The position numbers were made by a program, and so were the translations under genes. Below, in pieces: positions 27,753 through 36,053 of a DNA stretch of 64,000 nucleotides. The notes under the pieces are model-generated. The model made no database searches. It saw only the letters and a program-made list of their open reading frames with translations, and was not told the DNA's origin. Each line of letters starts with the position of its first letter. The first letter of the stretch is position 1. Where the stretch lies: assembly GCF_022968795.1 (NCBI RefSeq), contig NZ_JALJRB010000005.1, positions 124,001-188,000 on the forward strand. The letters run 5' to 3'. Source of the stretch: Desulfatitalea alkaliphila (lineage in GTDB: Bacteria; Desulfobacterota; Desulfobacteria; Desulfobacterales; Desulfosarcinaceae).

Positions 27753-29282
27753 TCATGATTGCAACGCCCGCAGCGGCTTGCGCTTGGCGTACCAGCGCCG
27801 CCCGCCCGCCCCCTGTTCCGCGGGTGCGAACAGCGGCAGCGTGAAACTGAAGGTGGTGCCTTGTCCCACCCGGCTCTCGACCCAAATGGTGCCGCCGTGG
27901 GCCTCGACAATGTTCTTGGTGATGCTCAAACCCAACCCCACGCCGTCCAGATGCTCCCGGACGTTGGTGGCCCGATAGAATTTATTGAACAGGTTGCCGA
28001 TCTCCTCGTCCAGAATCCCCGGACCGGTATCCACCACATTAAAGGTAATCTGTTGCTGGACGGACTGCAACCCTACGCGAATCCAGATTTTAGCACCGGG
28101 CTCGGCAAACTTCACGGCATTGCCGATCAGATTGAGAAACACCTGCCGCAGATATTGCCCATCGCCCCGCACGTCCGGTGTTTCGGGCGGTATTTCGGTC
28201 ATTACATGCACCTGCTTGGCTTCGACGGAAGGCTTGAGGCTTTGCACACAATCGGCCACAAGGGCATAGGTGTCCACCGGCCCATGGTTGAGTTGCAAGG
28301 CGCCCGGTTCCAGGCGCGAGGCCTGCATCAGGTGATTGAGCAGATCGCACAAGCGCCCGATCTCGGCGCCGGCGATTTCCAAAAACTTTTGTTGCCGGTC
28401 ATTGATCGGCCCCATGACTTGCTCCTCAATCATGTTGACCGATTCGCGGATGGAAGTCAACGGGGTGCGGATCTCATGGCTCAACATGGAAATGAAATCG
28501 GAACGCAGCTGCTCCTCCTGCCGCAATCGATCGGTCATCTCATTGAAGGCCGCGGCCAGCTCGCCCAATTCGTCCTTGGAGTGAATTTGCAACGGGGAAC
28601 TGGAACGATTCTTGGTGATGGAACGAATGCCGCGCATCAGCTCTTTGAGAGGACGGATCATGGAATAGGAGAGGAACACCACCCCCAAGAGCCCCACCAG
28701 GCTGGCGATCCCCAATCCGATCAGCGCATTGTGGGCCGACTGCACGCCCCTGCGATTCAGCTCGCGGGTGGCGTTTTCCACCTCCAGGGAGTTCTCCAGG
28801 CGGGCGGCCGAGATCTGCTCGATCCAATCGTTGATCACCGTCTCGGGGATCCAGAGGGTGCCTCCCGGCGCCACGGCCTCCGGGGGCGGCTGCGCCGTCG
28901 CATCCACCGGCATGGGCGGAAACTGTTCATAGGCATCGGCCACCGTCTGCCAATGGGGCGACAGGTCGGCACCGTGATCGGCCAGTACCAGCACCCGGTT
29001 CAGGCCGGCCTCGAACTCCTGGCGGGCACGGATGAAAAATTCGAGATAGTCCTGGCGCTGCAGGAGTTGGTATTTTTTCTCATTCTCTTCCATGCTGATC
29101 AGGTTTTCCAGCATGCGCTTGGACAGATCCGAGACGGCGTAGTTTTTACTGACGATGCTTTCAGAGAGGTGAACCACTTGCTGAAAGTTGACATAGAGCA
29201 ACAGTATCGTGCCGTAAAAGAAGGCCACAATGGCAAAAAACCAGATCAGCAGCTTGCCCGTAATTCCGTAGCTTGGGTCCAT
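27753..29282 (-). CDS. Membrane histidine kinase with HAMP domain, QseE/GlrK-like
   Basis: A 509-aa sensor kinase. TM1 at about 10-32 (LLIWFFAIVAFFYGTILLLY), a periplasmic region of about 150 residues, TM2 at about 183-206, HAMP (MIRPLKELMRGIRSI), the phosphoacceptor His in ISMLSHEIRTPLTSIRES, and an ATPase domain with NLIGNAVKFA, DTGPGILDEE and GVGLGLSITKNIVEAHGG. It should autophosphorylate and transfer phosphate to the regulator encoded two genes downstream. The kinase core and gene order fit GlrK/QseE. The C-terminal tail (WYAKRKPLRALQS) is basic, and its coding end is duplicated at 27474-27505. Confidence 0.92.
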   Translation of the reverse strand: MDPSYGITGKLLIWFFAIVAFFYGTILLLYVNFQQVVHLSESIVSKNYAVSDLSKRMLENLISMEENEKKYQLLQRQDYLEFFIRARQEFEAGLNRVLVLADHGADLSPHWQTVADAYEQFPPMPVDATAQPPPEAVAPGGTLWIPETVINDWIEQISAARLENSLEVENATRELNRRGVQSAHNALIGLGIASLVGLLGVVFLSYSMIRPLKELMRGIRSITKNRSSSPLQIHSKDELGELAAAFNEMTDRLRQEEQLRSDFISMLSHEIRTPLTSIRESVNMIEEQVMGPINDRQQKFLEIAGAEIGRLCDLLNHLMQASRLEPGALQLNHGPVDTYALVADCVQSLKPSVEAKQVHVMTEIPPETPDVRGDGQYLRQVFLNLIGNAVKFAEPGAKIWIRVGLQSVQQQITFNVVDTGPGILDEEIGNLFNKFYRATNVREHLDGVGLGLSITKNIVEAHGGTIWVESRVGQGTTFSFTLPLFAPAEQGAGGRRWYAKRKPLRALQS

Positions 29283-29746
29283 AAAGTTTGCTCGTCCGCC
29301 TGTTTTACCTCCCCACGGGATCGGCGCCCCGGGCCGGCACCAAATGCCGCCCCTGTCCCATGGAGGAAGCCCACTCTAGCAGAATCGTTGCCACAAATCA
29401 ATTTGGATGGAAGTGCGAAATTCCAGCGGGACACGGCACCACAGTGCCACCGATAAAAACGCGCTTGGCAATATCGAAATCGGGATCGGGATCGCTATCG
29501 AAAACCAGGCGGCACACATGGCAAAAATGGTACTCAAATGGGAAAATTTGGGTAGGATTTCTGTCCCCCCGGCCATGGTCGGCAAACCGCAAACCCGCTG
29601 TATCGGCAAGGCCGGCGCCGGTTGCCGGGCATCGGCCCCCGGTCACCGGACAGCGGCATATAAATTGCTGGCTGAAAAAATACGGCATGCGCCGTGACAA
29701 ACCGCGGCACGGACCGACAGCCGCCCAACCGAAAGGAGCTGCAACC
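29283..29746. other. Gene-free interval
   Basis: About 460 nt between the divergent kinase and the small ERR-motif gene. Open frames here have no ribosome binding site and unconvincing composition. I see no strong promoter pair or hairpin. The kinase promoter should lie here. Confidence 0.4.
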
Positions 29747-29935
29747 ATGATCAGCGGGGCCCTATCCCGGCAGCAGGACGAAAGACGACTCAGCATAGAA
29801 AGGCGTCGGTTTTGTTACTCCAATCATATCCCCGAAAGACGCTCGGGCCACGAGCGGCGCAACACGCCTGCGGCTTTCGAAAGCGACGCCACAATGCCGG
29901 TGCGACTGCAACTGATCCGTCCGCACACGCGGTAA
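29747..29935 (+). CDS. Small basic protein with a double ERRSG-type motif
   Basis: A 62-aa protein. The ATG at 29747 follows AAAGGAG closely, a strong ribosome binding site. Its sequence has paired basic motifs: DERRLSIERRRFCYSNHIP and ERRSGHERRN. Similar ERRSG..DRR motifs recur in short proteins and protein tails of Desulfobacterota, from memory; their function is unknown. It probably stands alone, transcribed away from the kinase. Confidence 0.65.
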   Translation: MISGALSRQQDERRLSIERRRFCYSNHIPERRSGHERRNTPAAFESDATMPVRLQLIRPHTR

Positions 29936-30121
29936 ACGACCCGGCGGCGGAAACTGCGATAAGGTGATCCCGCCTTCAGCCCCCCACCCACTTTCCGGTC
30001 CGACCAACCCACCCGGCCGGCCGCAACGTAGCCGTGCCCAATTCTTGAACCGCCTGCGTTGAAGCGCAATGCTTGCACTGTATCGTATTCTGCGAGAATA
30101 GCAGAAGGCGACGCATTCCCC

Positions 30122-30150
30122 TTGACTTGAACACCGCCAGAGGCTAAAAA
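30122..30150 (+). promoter_or_regulatory. Candidate sigma-70 promoter
   Basis: TTGACT (30122-30127), a 17-nt spacer, and TAAAAA (30145-30150), about 70 nt upstream of the repeat-protein gene at 30223. The -10 box is a weak match. Confidence 0.4.
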
Positions 30151-30222
30151 AGCCACCATATCGGCACCAGCGATTATGCCACCCCCGCCCACTTGCTTGA
30201 TACCGCCTTAACGGAAAGGAAG

Positions 30223-30645
30223 ATGATGCTGCGATTGGGCGCGCCACCCACCGAAACCAGGGAAATGGACCTGGACGATATTTTTTTCGCCCGTCTGAAG
30301 CTCTTGTTGATCATGGCCAAGGCCTATCTGAATGGCTGGCCCATGGGCGAACAGCGGCGCCAAGCCATGTTGGCGAATGCCCGCCATGTGGAAAGCGAAT
30401 CCATTGATCTGGGCCGACTGGCGGAAGGATTGCACCCCGGGGAGAGCCCACCACCCGCGCCCACCGAATTCGATCACCTGTTTTATCAACGTGTTAAATT
30501 GTTGGCCATCATGATCAAGGCCGTGGCCAAAGGCTATCCCATGGGCGAACAGCGCAAACGCGCCATGCAGGAAAACTTGGACGCCATTTGCCAGACCCTG
30601 ATTCTCAACCGGGGCGAAGCGGACATGGCCTTTTTGAAGGTGGCG
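30223..30645 (+). CDS. Small protein with an internal tandem duplication, unknown function
   Basis: 141 aa from ATG at 30223, preceded by GGAAAGGA. Two copies of a roughly 36-residue unit occupy 21-56 (FFARLKLLLIMAKAYLNGWP then MGEQRRQAM) and 87-122 (FYQRVKLLAIMIKAVAKGYP then MGEQRKRAM), joined by a Pro-rich linker. The units are amphipathic helices ending in a conserved G[WY]PMGEQR[RK]xAM turn. It may form a helical bundle or dimerise. The receiver gene starts a few nucleotides after the stop, so the two are likely one operon and the small protein may work with it. The frame could start at 30193, but that start has no ribosome binding site. The stop codon ends at 30648. Confidence 0.75.
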
Positions 30646-30654
30646 TAAACGCCT

Positions 30655-31104
30655 ATGGACAGCACCCGGGCCTCGACACGCTGCAACATCGTGATCGTGG
30701 ATGACGACCAGCTGGTGCGCGACTTTGCCGCCCATGCCGTGATTTTCCATACCAATCGCCGGATCGTCGCCTTGGAAAACGGGTTCGACGGTTGGCAATA
30801 TATCCAAAACCGGCGCCACGAAGTCGACATGGTTATCGCCGACGCCCATCTGCCGGACATGGACGGCCTGGAATTGCTCACCCTGGTCAAGCAGGACGAT
30901 CCCGGCAAACGCTTTATTCTCACCTCAAGCAACGGAACCCATGAACAAACCGCCGGCCGGCTGGGCGCCGATGCCTTTCTGGCCAAGCCCTACGACGTGC
31001 AAGACCTGCTGCGCATCATCCAGGAGCTGGTCCGCACCCACGGTGCCACCCGGCCGACGCAAGCCACCATCGCTTTTCCGACACCCGACCATAAGCCATC
31101 TTGA
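30655..31104 (+). CDS. Response-regulator receiver protein
   Basis: 149 aa, essentially a stand-alone receiver: IVIVDDDQLVRDFAAHAVIF (acidic residues at 16-18), phosphoacceptor Asp63 in VIADAHLPDMDG, ILTSSNG (Ser/Thr switch) and AKPYD (Lys). No output domain; the tail of about 30 residues is disordered. It follows the duplicated-unit protein by 6 nt. No kinase lies beside it on this strand, so its partner may be one of the kinases in the neighbouring minus-strand operons. Confidence 0.9.
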   Translation: MDSTRASTRCNIVIVDDDQLVRDFAAHAVIFHTNRRIVALENGFDGWQYIQNRRHEVDMVIADAHLPDMDGLELLTLVKQDDPGKRFILTSSNGTHEQTAGRLGADAFLAKPYDVQDLLRIIQELVRTHGATRPTQATIAFPTPDHKPS

Positions 31105-31215
31105 TTCAACGAAACCTCTTTCGGTGCCGATCCCGATAGCGATTTGGATTTGGATGATATCGACATGGAATGCGCATCTTTTTCAGTCAGCGGTGCCGCT
31201 CTGCAGCCCTTTGCT

Positions 31216-31243
31216 TTGACAGACGTTACCCGCTTGTTATAGT
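31216..31243 (+). promoter_or_regulatory. Sigma-70 promoter of the DUF4124 gene
   Basis: TTGACA (31216-31221), 16-nt spacer, TATAGT (31238-31243). The expected start of transcription, near 31250, is about 47 nt before the ATG at 31297. Good match to both boxes. Confidence 0.65.
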
Positions 31244-31296
31244 TTGAAAAAGAGGCTGCGACAGGTTGCCGTGGGACAAACGTCCGGGAGGTTGAT

Positions 31297-31761
31297 ATGA
31301 AAATGCGAATCTGGTGGCTGGTGGGGCTTTGCCTCATTCTGAGTGTCACGATCATGAACGCGGACACCATTTACACCTGGACCGATGAAGAGGGGGTCCG
31401 CCGGTTCAGCGACCAGCCCCCGACCGAGGCCGCCGATGTGGAAACATTTGCGGCCGAGCCCGCCGCCCCGGCGGATCCGGGCGCCCGCGACAGCTATCTG
31501 CGCATGCTGGAGGAGGCCGAACAAGATCGCCGCCGGCTTGAAGCCCAGCGGGAGCAGGAAGCGGCCGAGGCGGCCCGCAAGGCCGAAGAGGAGGCCCGGG
31601 CACGGCGCCAGGCGCGCATCGAGGCCGAACGGGAACGGTTGCAACGGCAAATCGACGAACTGAACAACCGCATGTTGGGCCCCTATTTCAGCCAGGGCAT
31701 GCGCCAAGCGCAAATCGATGCCATCCAAGAAAAGATAGATGCCTTGGAAACGGAGGAGTGA
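31297..31761 (+). CDS. DUF4124-containing exported protein with a coiled coil
   Basis: 154 aa. A signal-type N-terminus (MKMRIWWLVGLCLILSVTIM) is followed by the DUF4124 core DTIYTWTDEEGVRRFSDQPP (about 23-42). Then comes a long charged coiled coil (AEEEARARRQARIEAERERL) to about residue 125. Ribosome binding site GGGAGGTTGAT precedes the ATG. DUF4124 proteins are periplasmic and of unknown function. It is transcribed alone from the promoter at 31216-31243 and converges on the minus-strand signalling operon. Confidence 0.85.
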   Translation: MKMRIWWLVGLCLILSVTIMNADTIYTWTDEEGVRRFSDQPPTEAADVETFAAEPAAPADPGARDSYLRMLEEAEQDRRRLEAQREQEAAEAARKAEEEARARRQARIEAERERLQRQIDELNNRMLGPYFSQGMRQAQIDAIQEKIDALETEE

Positions 31762-31773
31762 GGCTCGCCCGCA

Positions 31774-32229
31774 TTAATCCTTGTGATTGCCGTTACTGCC
31801 CGACTGGTCTCCGGCAGTGCCTCTCGAACGCGCCATCCGGATCTTGCTTTCCAATGTTTGCCGCCGCCGGAAAGCCGCCTCCGCCTTGTGAATCAGATGG
31901 TTGATATCCGTCGGTTTCATCAAAAAATCGAATGCCCCGTTTTCCATACCTTCAATGGCGGATTCAACAGTTGCGTGGCCGGTCAACATGATCACCTCCG
32001 CCATGGGGAATCGGCGCTTGATCTCCCTGAGTGTTTCTATACCGTCCATGCCCGGCATCTTGACGTCCAAAACCACTACTGGAAAATCAATATCCAACAA
32101 CATTTCAAGTGCTTGCCTTCCGCTGGAGGCGGTTTTAACTTGATATCCAAGACGCCTGAGCAGTTTGCTTGTGGTGCTCAAAAACCGCTCTTCGTCGTCG
32201 ACAAGCAGTATCACCATGTCCTTTTCCAT
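31774..32229 (-). CDS. Stand-alone response-regulator receiver
   Basis: 151 aa from ATG at 32229 (AAGGGTGG upstream). Receiver core: VILLVDDEERFLSTTSKLLR, phosphoacceptor in VVVLDVKMPGMDGIETL, MLTGHAT and LMKPTD. A short basic tail (TLESKIRMARSRGTAGDQSG) has no recognised output domain. Last gene of the minus-strand kinase/permease/CBS operon, where it may accept phosphate from the kinase and act as a phosphate sink or connector. Confidence 0.9.
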   Translation of the reverse strand: MEKDMVILLVDDEERFLSTTSKLLRRLGYQVKTASSGRQALEMLLDIDFPVVVLDVKMPGMDGIETLREIKRRFPMAEVIMLTGHATVESAIEGMENGAFDFLMKPTDINHLIHKAEAAFRRRQTLESKIRMARSRGTAGDQSGSNGNHKD

Positions 32230-32330
32230 GGCCACCCTTCTTACCTTGATCCTTTGGAGGTGGCACCGGCAAGGGCGAATCTGGCGGACACCCTCGCCGG
32301 CCATTCACACCCGGTGCACACGAGCGATGC

Positions 32331-33233
32331 TCAGGGCCGCAACACACGCTCGATTTCGAAAAAGAGATCCTGCTCGCGCAGTATGCCGACCACCTCGCCG
32401 CCCCGCATCACCACCATGCGCCGCAGGGCGCGCGTCACAAAACTATAGGCCGCCTCCATGAGGTTGGCATCGTCGTTGATGGTTTCGGGCACCGGTGACA
32501 TGATCTCGCTGACCGGCCGCTTCGCCAACAGCGCCACTTCACGGTTGAAAGCCCCGCGCCAGAACATGGGGGAGTATTGGATGGCATCGGCCATGGAGGG
32601 TTTGGGGGCGGCAAGATATGCCGGCATGATGGCCCGCAGCAGATCCAAAATGGCCAGCACCCCTTTAATGCGCCCCTGACGGTCGAACACGACGATTGAA
32701 CGGTGGCCGGTCTCCATCAAACGGCTGGTACAGGCCGCCGCGCCGAAGGAGGCGCGCAACTGTTTCACCGCCTCGCCCACGCTCTGTTGCTCGTCTATGG
32801 TGGTGTACTCGCCGATGGGGACCATGGCGTCCCGCACCAGTTTCTCCTCCCGCGGTTTGTCGTGCCCGGCAAAGCGGAAGGCTTCGTCCACCTTCGAGGA
32901 CAGCAAGTCGATGTCGCACGGCTTGGACAGGTAATCGAAAGCGCCTTGGGCCAACGCCTCCTTGGCCGAGGGCATTTTGCCATGCCCCGTAAGCATGATG
33001 ACCGGCAGATCGGGCTGGCGCTCCTTTATCTTACGCAGTACCTCATGGCCGTCCATGCCCGGCATTTTGACATCCAACACGACCACGTCCGGTTTCTCCG
33101 TCAGCTGCTCGAGCGCCTCTTCCCCGGTCGCCGCCATTATTGTCTCGAAACCTTTCTTTTGCAATATTTTCTGGGTGGTGGCCCTGAACTGGGCCTCATC
33201 GTCCACCATCAAGATGCGAATTCCTTTCGTCAT
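32331..33233 (-). CDS. Receiver fused to a CBS-domain pair
   Basis: 300 aa. Receiver at about 5-118 (RILMVDDEAQFRATTQKILQ; VVLDVKMPGMDG; MLTGHG; LSKPCD) followed by two CBS modules at about 135-200 (VRDAMVPIGEYTTID; HRSIVVFDRQGRIKGVL) and 240-298 (VSEIMSPVPETINDD; VVGILREQDLFFEI). No DNA-binding or enzymatic output. CBS pairs bind adenosyl nucleotides and often gate transporters, so this protein may tie the anion permease to phosphorylation and energy charge. Ribosome binding site AAGAGGAG. Its paralogue is at 39660-40574. Confidence 0.92.
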   Translation of the reverse strand: MTKGIRILMVDDEAQFRATTQKILQKKGFETIMAATGEEALEQLTEKPDVVVLDVKMPGMDGHEVLRKIKERQPDLPVIMLTGHGKMPSAKEALAQGAFDYLSKPCDIDLLSSKVDEAFRFAGHDKPREEKLVRDAMVPIGEYTTIDEQQSVGEAVKQLRASFGAAACTSRLMETGHRSIVVFDRQGRIKGVLAILDLLRAIMPAYLAAPKPSMADAIQYSPMFWRGAFNREVALLAKRPVSEIMSPVPETINDDANLMEAAYSFVTRALRRMVVMRGGEVVGILREQDLFFEIERVLRP

Positions 33234-33293
33234 TGGTCAAATCTCCTCTTGTCTCCTGTGTTGGGATATGAGGTTGGCTTGTGCATGGTCCTC

Positions 33294-33836
33294 TCAGACC
33301 CCCGCCAAGTGTTGCAGCCCATAAAACAAAAGCAGCAGCATTACAGTGGCACATAGAATCGCCCCGAAAGCCTTCCACCCCCCGATGCCGCCTGTCCTGG
33401 TCAAACCGAGACCGATCAGACCGTATTTCAAAAGCTCGGCCCAGGGTGCAAGGCCCGGAATCCAGGCGAACAGCACCACCACGTTGGCATAGGCCGTTAC
33501 AGCCAGCAACAAGGCGAAATCGAAGCGCCCCGGCGCCCAGACGCGCAACACCGGATACAGCAACGACGCGGTGATCACCGGCATGGCCAGCGCGTTGAGC
33601 ATATGCAGCCCAATGAAGATCGAACCGCCGGCCTGCATCAACAGGGATGCCGGCACACTGTGGATGATTGTCACCAATCCCATGAAAATCAGGGCGTCAC
33701 GCAAGCGCCTGGTGTCCGCCAGGGTCCCAAAAAAAACGCCCGGCCGCACAAGCAGTTGACCGACATCCTGGAAAAACCGTCGCCCCATGGATGGCCGGCA
33801 GCAGGTTGGGTTGAATTGGGTGCTTTCAATCGTCAT
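33294..33836 (-). CDS. Yip1-family multi-span membrane protein
   Basis: 180 aa from ATG at 33836 (GGAAAGGCGAG upstream). It has the Yip1 layout: a soluble N-terminus ending in FFQDVGQLLVRPGVFFGTLA, then about five hydrophobic helices (LIFMGLVTIIHSVPASLLM, AMPVITASLLYPVL, FALLLAVTAYANVVVLFAWI, LCATVMLLLLFYGLQHL). Function of bacterial Yip1 proteins is unknown. It lies 26 nt from the permease stop, so it is co-transcribed with it. Confidence 0.85.
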   Translation of the reverse strand: MTIESTQFNPTCCRPSMGRRFFQDVGQLLVRPGVFFGTLADTRRLRDALIFMGLVTIIHSVPASLLMQAGGSIFIGLHMLNALAMPVITASLLYPVLRVWAPGRFDFALLLAVTAYANVVVLFAWIPGLAPWAELLKYGLIGLGLTRTGGIGGWKAFGAILCATVMLLLLFYGLQHLAGV

Positions 33837-33861
33837 TGTTCTCGCCTTTCCGCCGCGCATG

Positions 33862-35715
33862 CTAATATCCAGGCAGGCCGGGAAAGCCCATCCAAGACCA
33901 GTAGGTGGATGCCAGTAGCATTAGCCCGGCCATGTTGGTAAACCAAAGAATGATGCCCACCCGCAGGAAGTCCTTGGGTTCCAAATAGCCGCTGGCATAA
34001 ACAATCGCGTTGGGCGGGGTCCCGATCACCAAACAGTAGGCAAAGGATGAGGCGATGGAGGTGCCCATGGCCACGAAGGGGATCATCGAGGTGCCGGGAT
34101 GAACGATGCCGGCCATCGCCAATGTCACCGGCCCCACCGCCGCGCATGCCGGACCATCGGCCATGAGCTGGGTCATCAAGCCGACGATGATGTTGCCCGA
34201 CAACAACAATCCCAGGCCTTCCCCCAATCCCAGGGGCGCTGTAAGATTCAACATGGTCTGCGCGATCCAATAGGCACCACCTGTCTCCACCAGAACACGG
34301 CCGAAACAAATGGCCCCGGCGTACAACCACACGACCCCCCAATCCACGCGGGTTTGATAATCGCGCCAGTTAACGACCCCGGCAAGGATATAGGCGATAC
34401 CGCCCATCACCGCCAGTACGCCGATGCCGAAACGAATGCCGGTCCATTGCAGGATCAGATTCTTTTCCGTGACCCAGGTGAAAAGCATCACCACAAAGAT
34501 CACCACGGATATAATTTGGGGGCGGGTCCAACCGCCGCCGTCTTTATTGACCTCGCTCTTTACCACCGTCATGGCGTGGGACAGATCGGTGATCGCGGGT
34601 TTGAAGCGCCAGTTGATCACAATCCAGGTGATGGGCATCAGCCACAGCAACAGAGGCGCACAGTACATCACCCACTGCCCGAAACCAATGGATACGCCGA
34701 ACATATCCTCGGCGTAACTCATCATGATAATATTGCGGGCGGCACCTGAAGGCGACAAGGATCCGCCCAGGTTGGCGGCCATGGCCACCGTGATCATCAA
34801 CATCTTGGCCAGCTCGGGGTCTTCGCGGCCGGTGGCCTGGGTGGTGGTGACATAGAGCAGGATGCCGATGGGCAGGAACATGGCCGCCAGTGCATGGTCG
34901 CTCATGAACATGGTCAAGGGTGCGATGATCAATATGATGATCATCGATATCCATCGCACATTGGGCTTTTTGAGTCGTCCGAACATAGCCATGGCGATGC
35001 GCTTGTCCACGCCGGTCTTCACGAAGGCCACTGCGAACATCAGGCTTCCCATGATGAACCAGGTGGCATCGGACCAATACAGCCCCGGCATGGTGCTGCG
35101 GTCCACGATGCCGGTGATCAGAGCAATCACACCGATACTGAAGGCCACCATGGGCAAGGGAATCGCCTCGGTCATGAAGCAGAGCACCACGAATAGCACA
35201 ATCCCGACCGCGGCCTGTACGTGGAACCCGCCCTTACGCGCCTCGACTTTCTCTCCTTCCGTCAAATCGTCAAAAGTCAATCGTTCCGTACGCAGCTCAT
35301 GGCCCCTGCGCATCAGGGCGCGGAATTCCTCGGCGGGAATGGCGCTTGCGAAGGCCCGCACCTGTTCCAAATGTTCCGGGGTCGAAGGAATGCCTTTGCT
35401 CTCGCACCAACGTTGGTTGCGGCGCAGAAATGAAGGCTGACCGAAGGATGAAGACTGCACGCTCTGCTCCATCATTCGCACCATCTGGATCTGCCACTGT
35501 TCCAACTCCCCCGTGGGGCTATTGAACAGCTCCAGGGCGAAATGGTCCTCCACATATTTCGGTCCCATGGTGTACTCCACCCCGACATCCAACATGCTGT
35601 CCGGCGTCGGCATGAGTAGTAGAGTCAAGAGCAACACCAATGGCACGGCAAAGAGTTTCCAATTGATATACTTGTCATAACCGGATACCTTGACCTTCTC
35701 CTTTTTATCGCTCAT
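33862..35715 (-). CDS. SLC13/DASS-type anion permease with a large N-terminal insertion
   Basis: 617 aa from ATG at 35715 (AAGGGAGA upstream). The first helix (KLFAVPLVLLLTLLLM, about 20-35) is separated from the rest by a soluble stretch of about 130 residues (37-165: YTMGPKYVEDHFALELFNS ... LTEGEKVEARKG). From about 165 the usual SLC13/DASS core follows: AIPLPMVAFSIGVIALITGI, MFMSDHALAAMFLPIGILL, NLGGSLSPSGAARNIIMMSY, QLMADGPACAAVGPVTLAMA and SFAYCLVIGTPPNAIVYASG. Relatives import sulfate or di-/tricarboxylates with sodium. The substrate here is undetermined. Surrounded by kinase, small membrane protein, Yip1 protein and receiver-CBS genes. Confidence 0.9.
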   Translation of the reverse strand: MSDKKEKVKVSGYDKYINWKLFAVPLVLLLTLLLMPTPDSMLDVGVEYTMGPKYVEDHFALELFNSPTGELEQWQIQMVRMMEQSVQSSSFGQPSFLRRNQRWCESKGIPSTPEHLEQVRAFASAIPAEEFRALMRRGHELRTERLTFDDLTEGEKVEARKGGFHVQAAVGIVLFVVLCFMTEAIPLPMVAFSIGVIALITGIVDRSTMPGLYWSDATWFIMGSLMFAVAFVKTGVDKRIAMAMFGRLKKPNVRWISMIIILIIAPLTMFMSDHALAAMFLPIGILLYVTTTQATGREDPELAKMLMITVAMAANLGGSLSPSGAARNIIMMSYAEDMFGVSIGFGQWVMYCAPLLLWLMPITWIVINWRFKPAITDLSHAMTVVKSEVNKDGGGWTRPQIISVVIFVVMLFTWVTEKNLILQWTGIRFGIGVLAVMGGIAYILAGVVNWRDYQTRVDWGVVWLYAGAICFGRVLVETGGAYWIAQTMLNLTAPLGLGEGLGLLLSGNIIVGLMTQLMADGPACAAVGPVTLAMAGIVHPGTSMIPFVAMGTSIASSFAYCLVIGTPPNAIVYASGYLEPKDFLRVGIILWFTNMAGLMLLASTYWSWMGFPGLPGY

Positions 35716-35800
35716 TGCTATCTCCCTTTTGCGCTTGGGCACATTTAAAATCAACCTCTAAACGCCATGGGCGCAAGATGATTGCAAATCCCACCTTGAA

Positions 35801-35938
35801 TTATCCAACCCCCAAAAACCGATTTAGAAGATAAAGGGCAATGAGAACCATTGTGGCATAGAAGTAAATTGCCCGCTCCTTTTCCCTGGATATTCGAATT
35901 GCTCCCTGTTTGAAAAACCCTTTCAATGCAGCATTCAT
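35801..35938 (-). CDS. 45-aa single-span membrane protein
   Basis: ATG at 35938 follows CAGGAGGTGCC, a near-perfect ribosome binding site. Product: MNAALKGFFKQGAIRISREK, ERAIYFYATMVLIALYLLNR and FLGVG, ending in TAA at 35803-35801. The first half is basic and amphipathic; residues about 25-43 span the membrane. It lies between the kinase and the permease, 85 nt before the latter, in the same orientation. A small accessory subunit of the permease or kinase is plausible. The frame is short enough that gene callers may miss it. Confidence 0.75.
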   Translation of the reverse strand: MNAALKGFFKQGAIRISREKERAIYFYATMVLIALYLLNRFLGVG

Positions 35939-36053
35939 GGCACCTCCTGTAAATAAATTCATTAAATTACGATTCAGCAGTCCGCGAGCGTCGAAAAGAA
36001 AGGCGCTATCCTAAGCCGCACGCCCTTCCTTCGGCCGGGCAGACCATTCCAGC

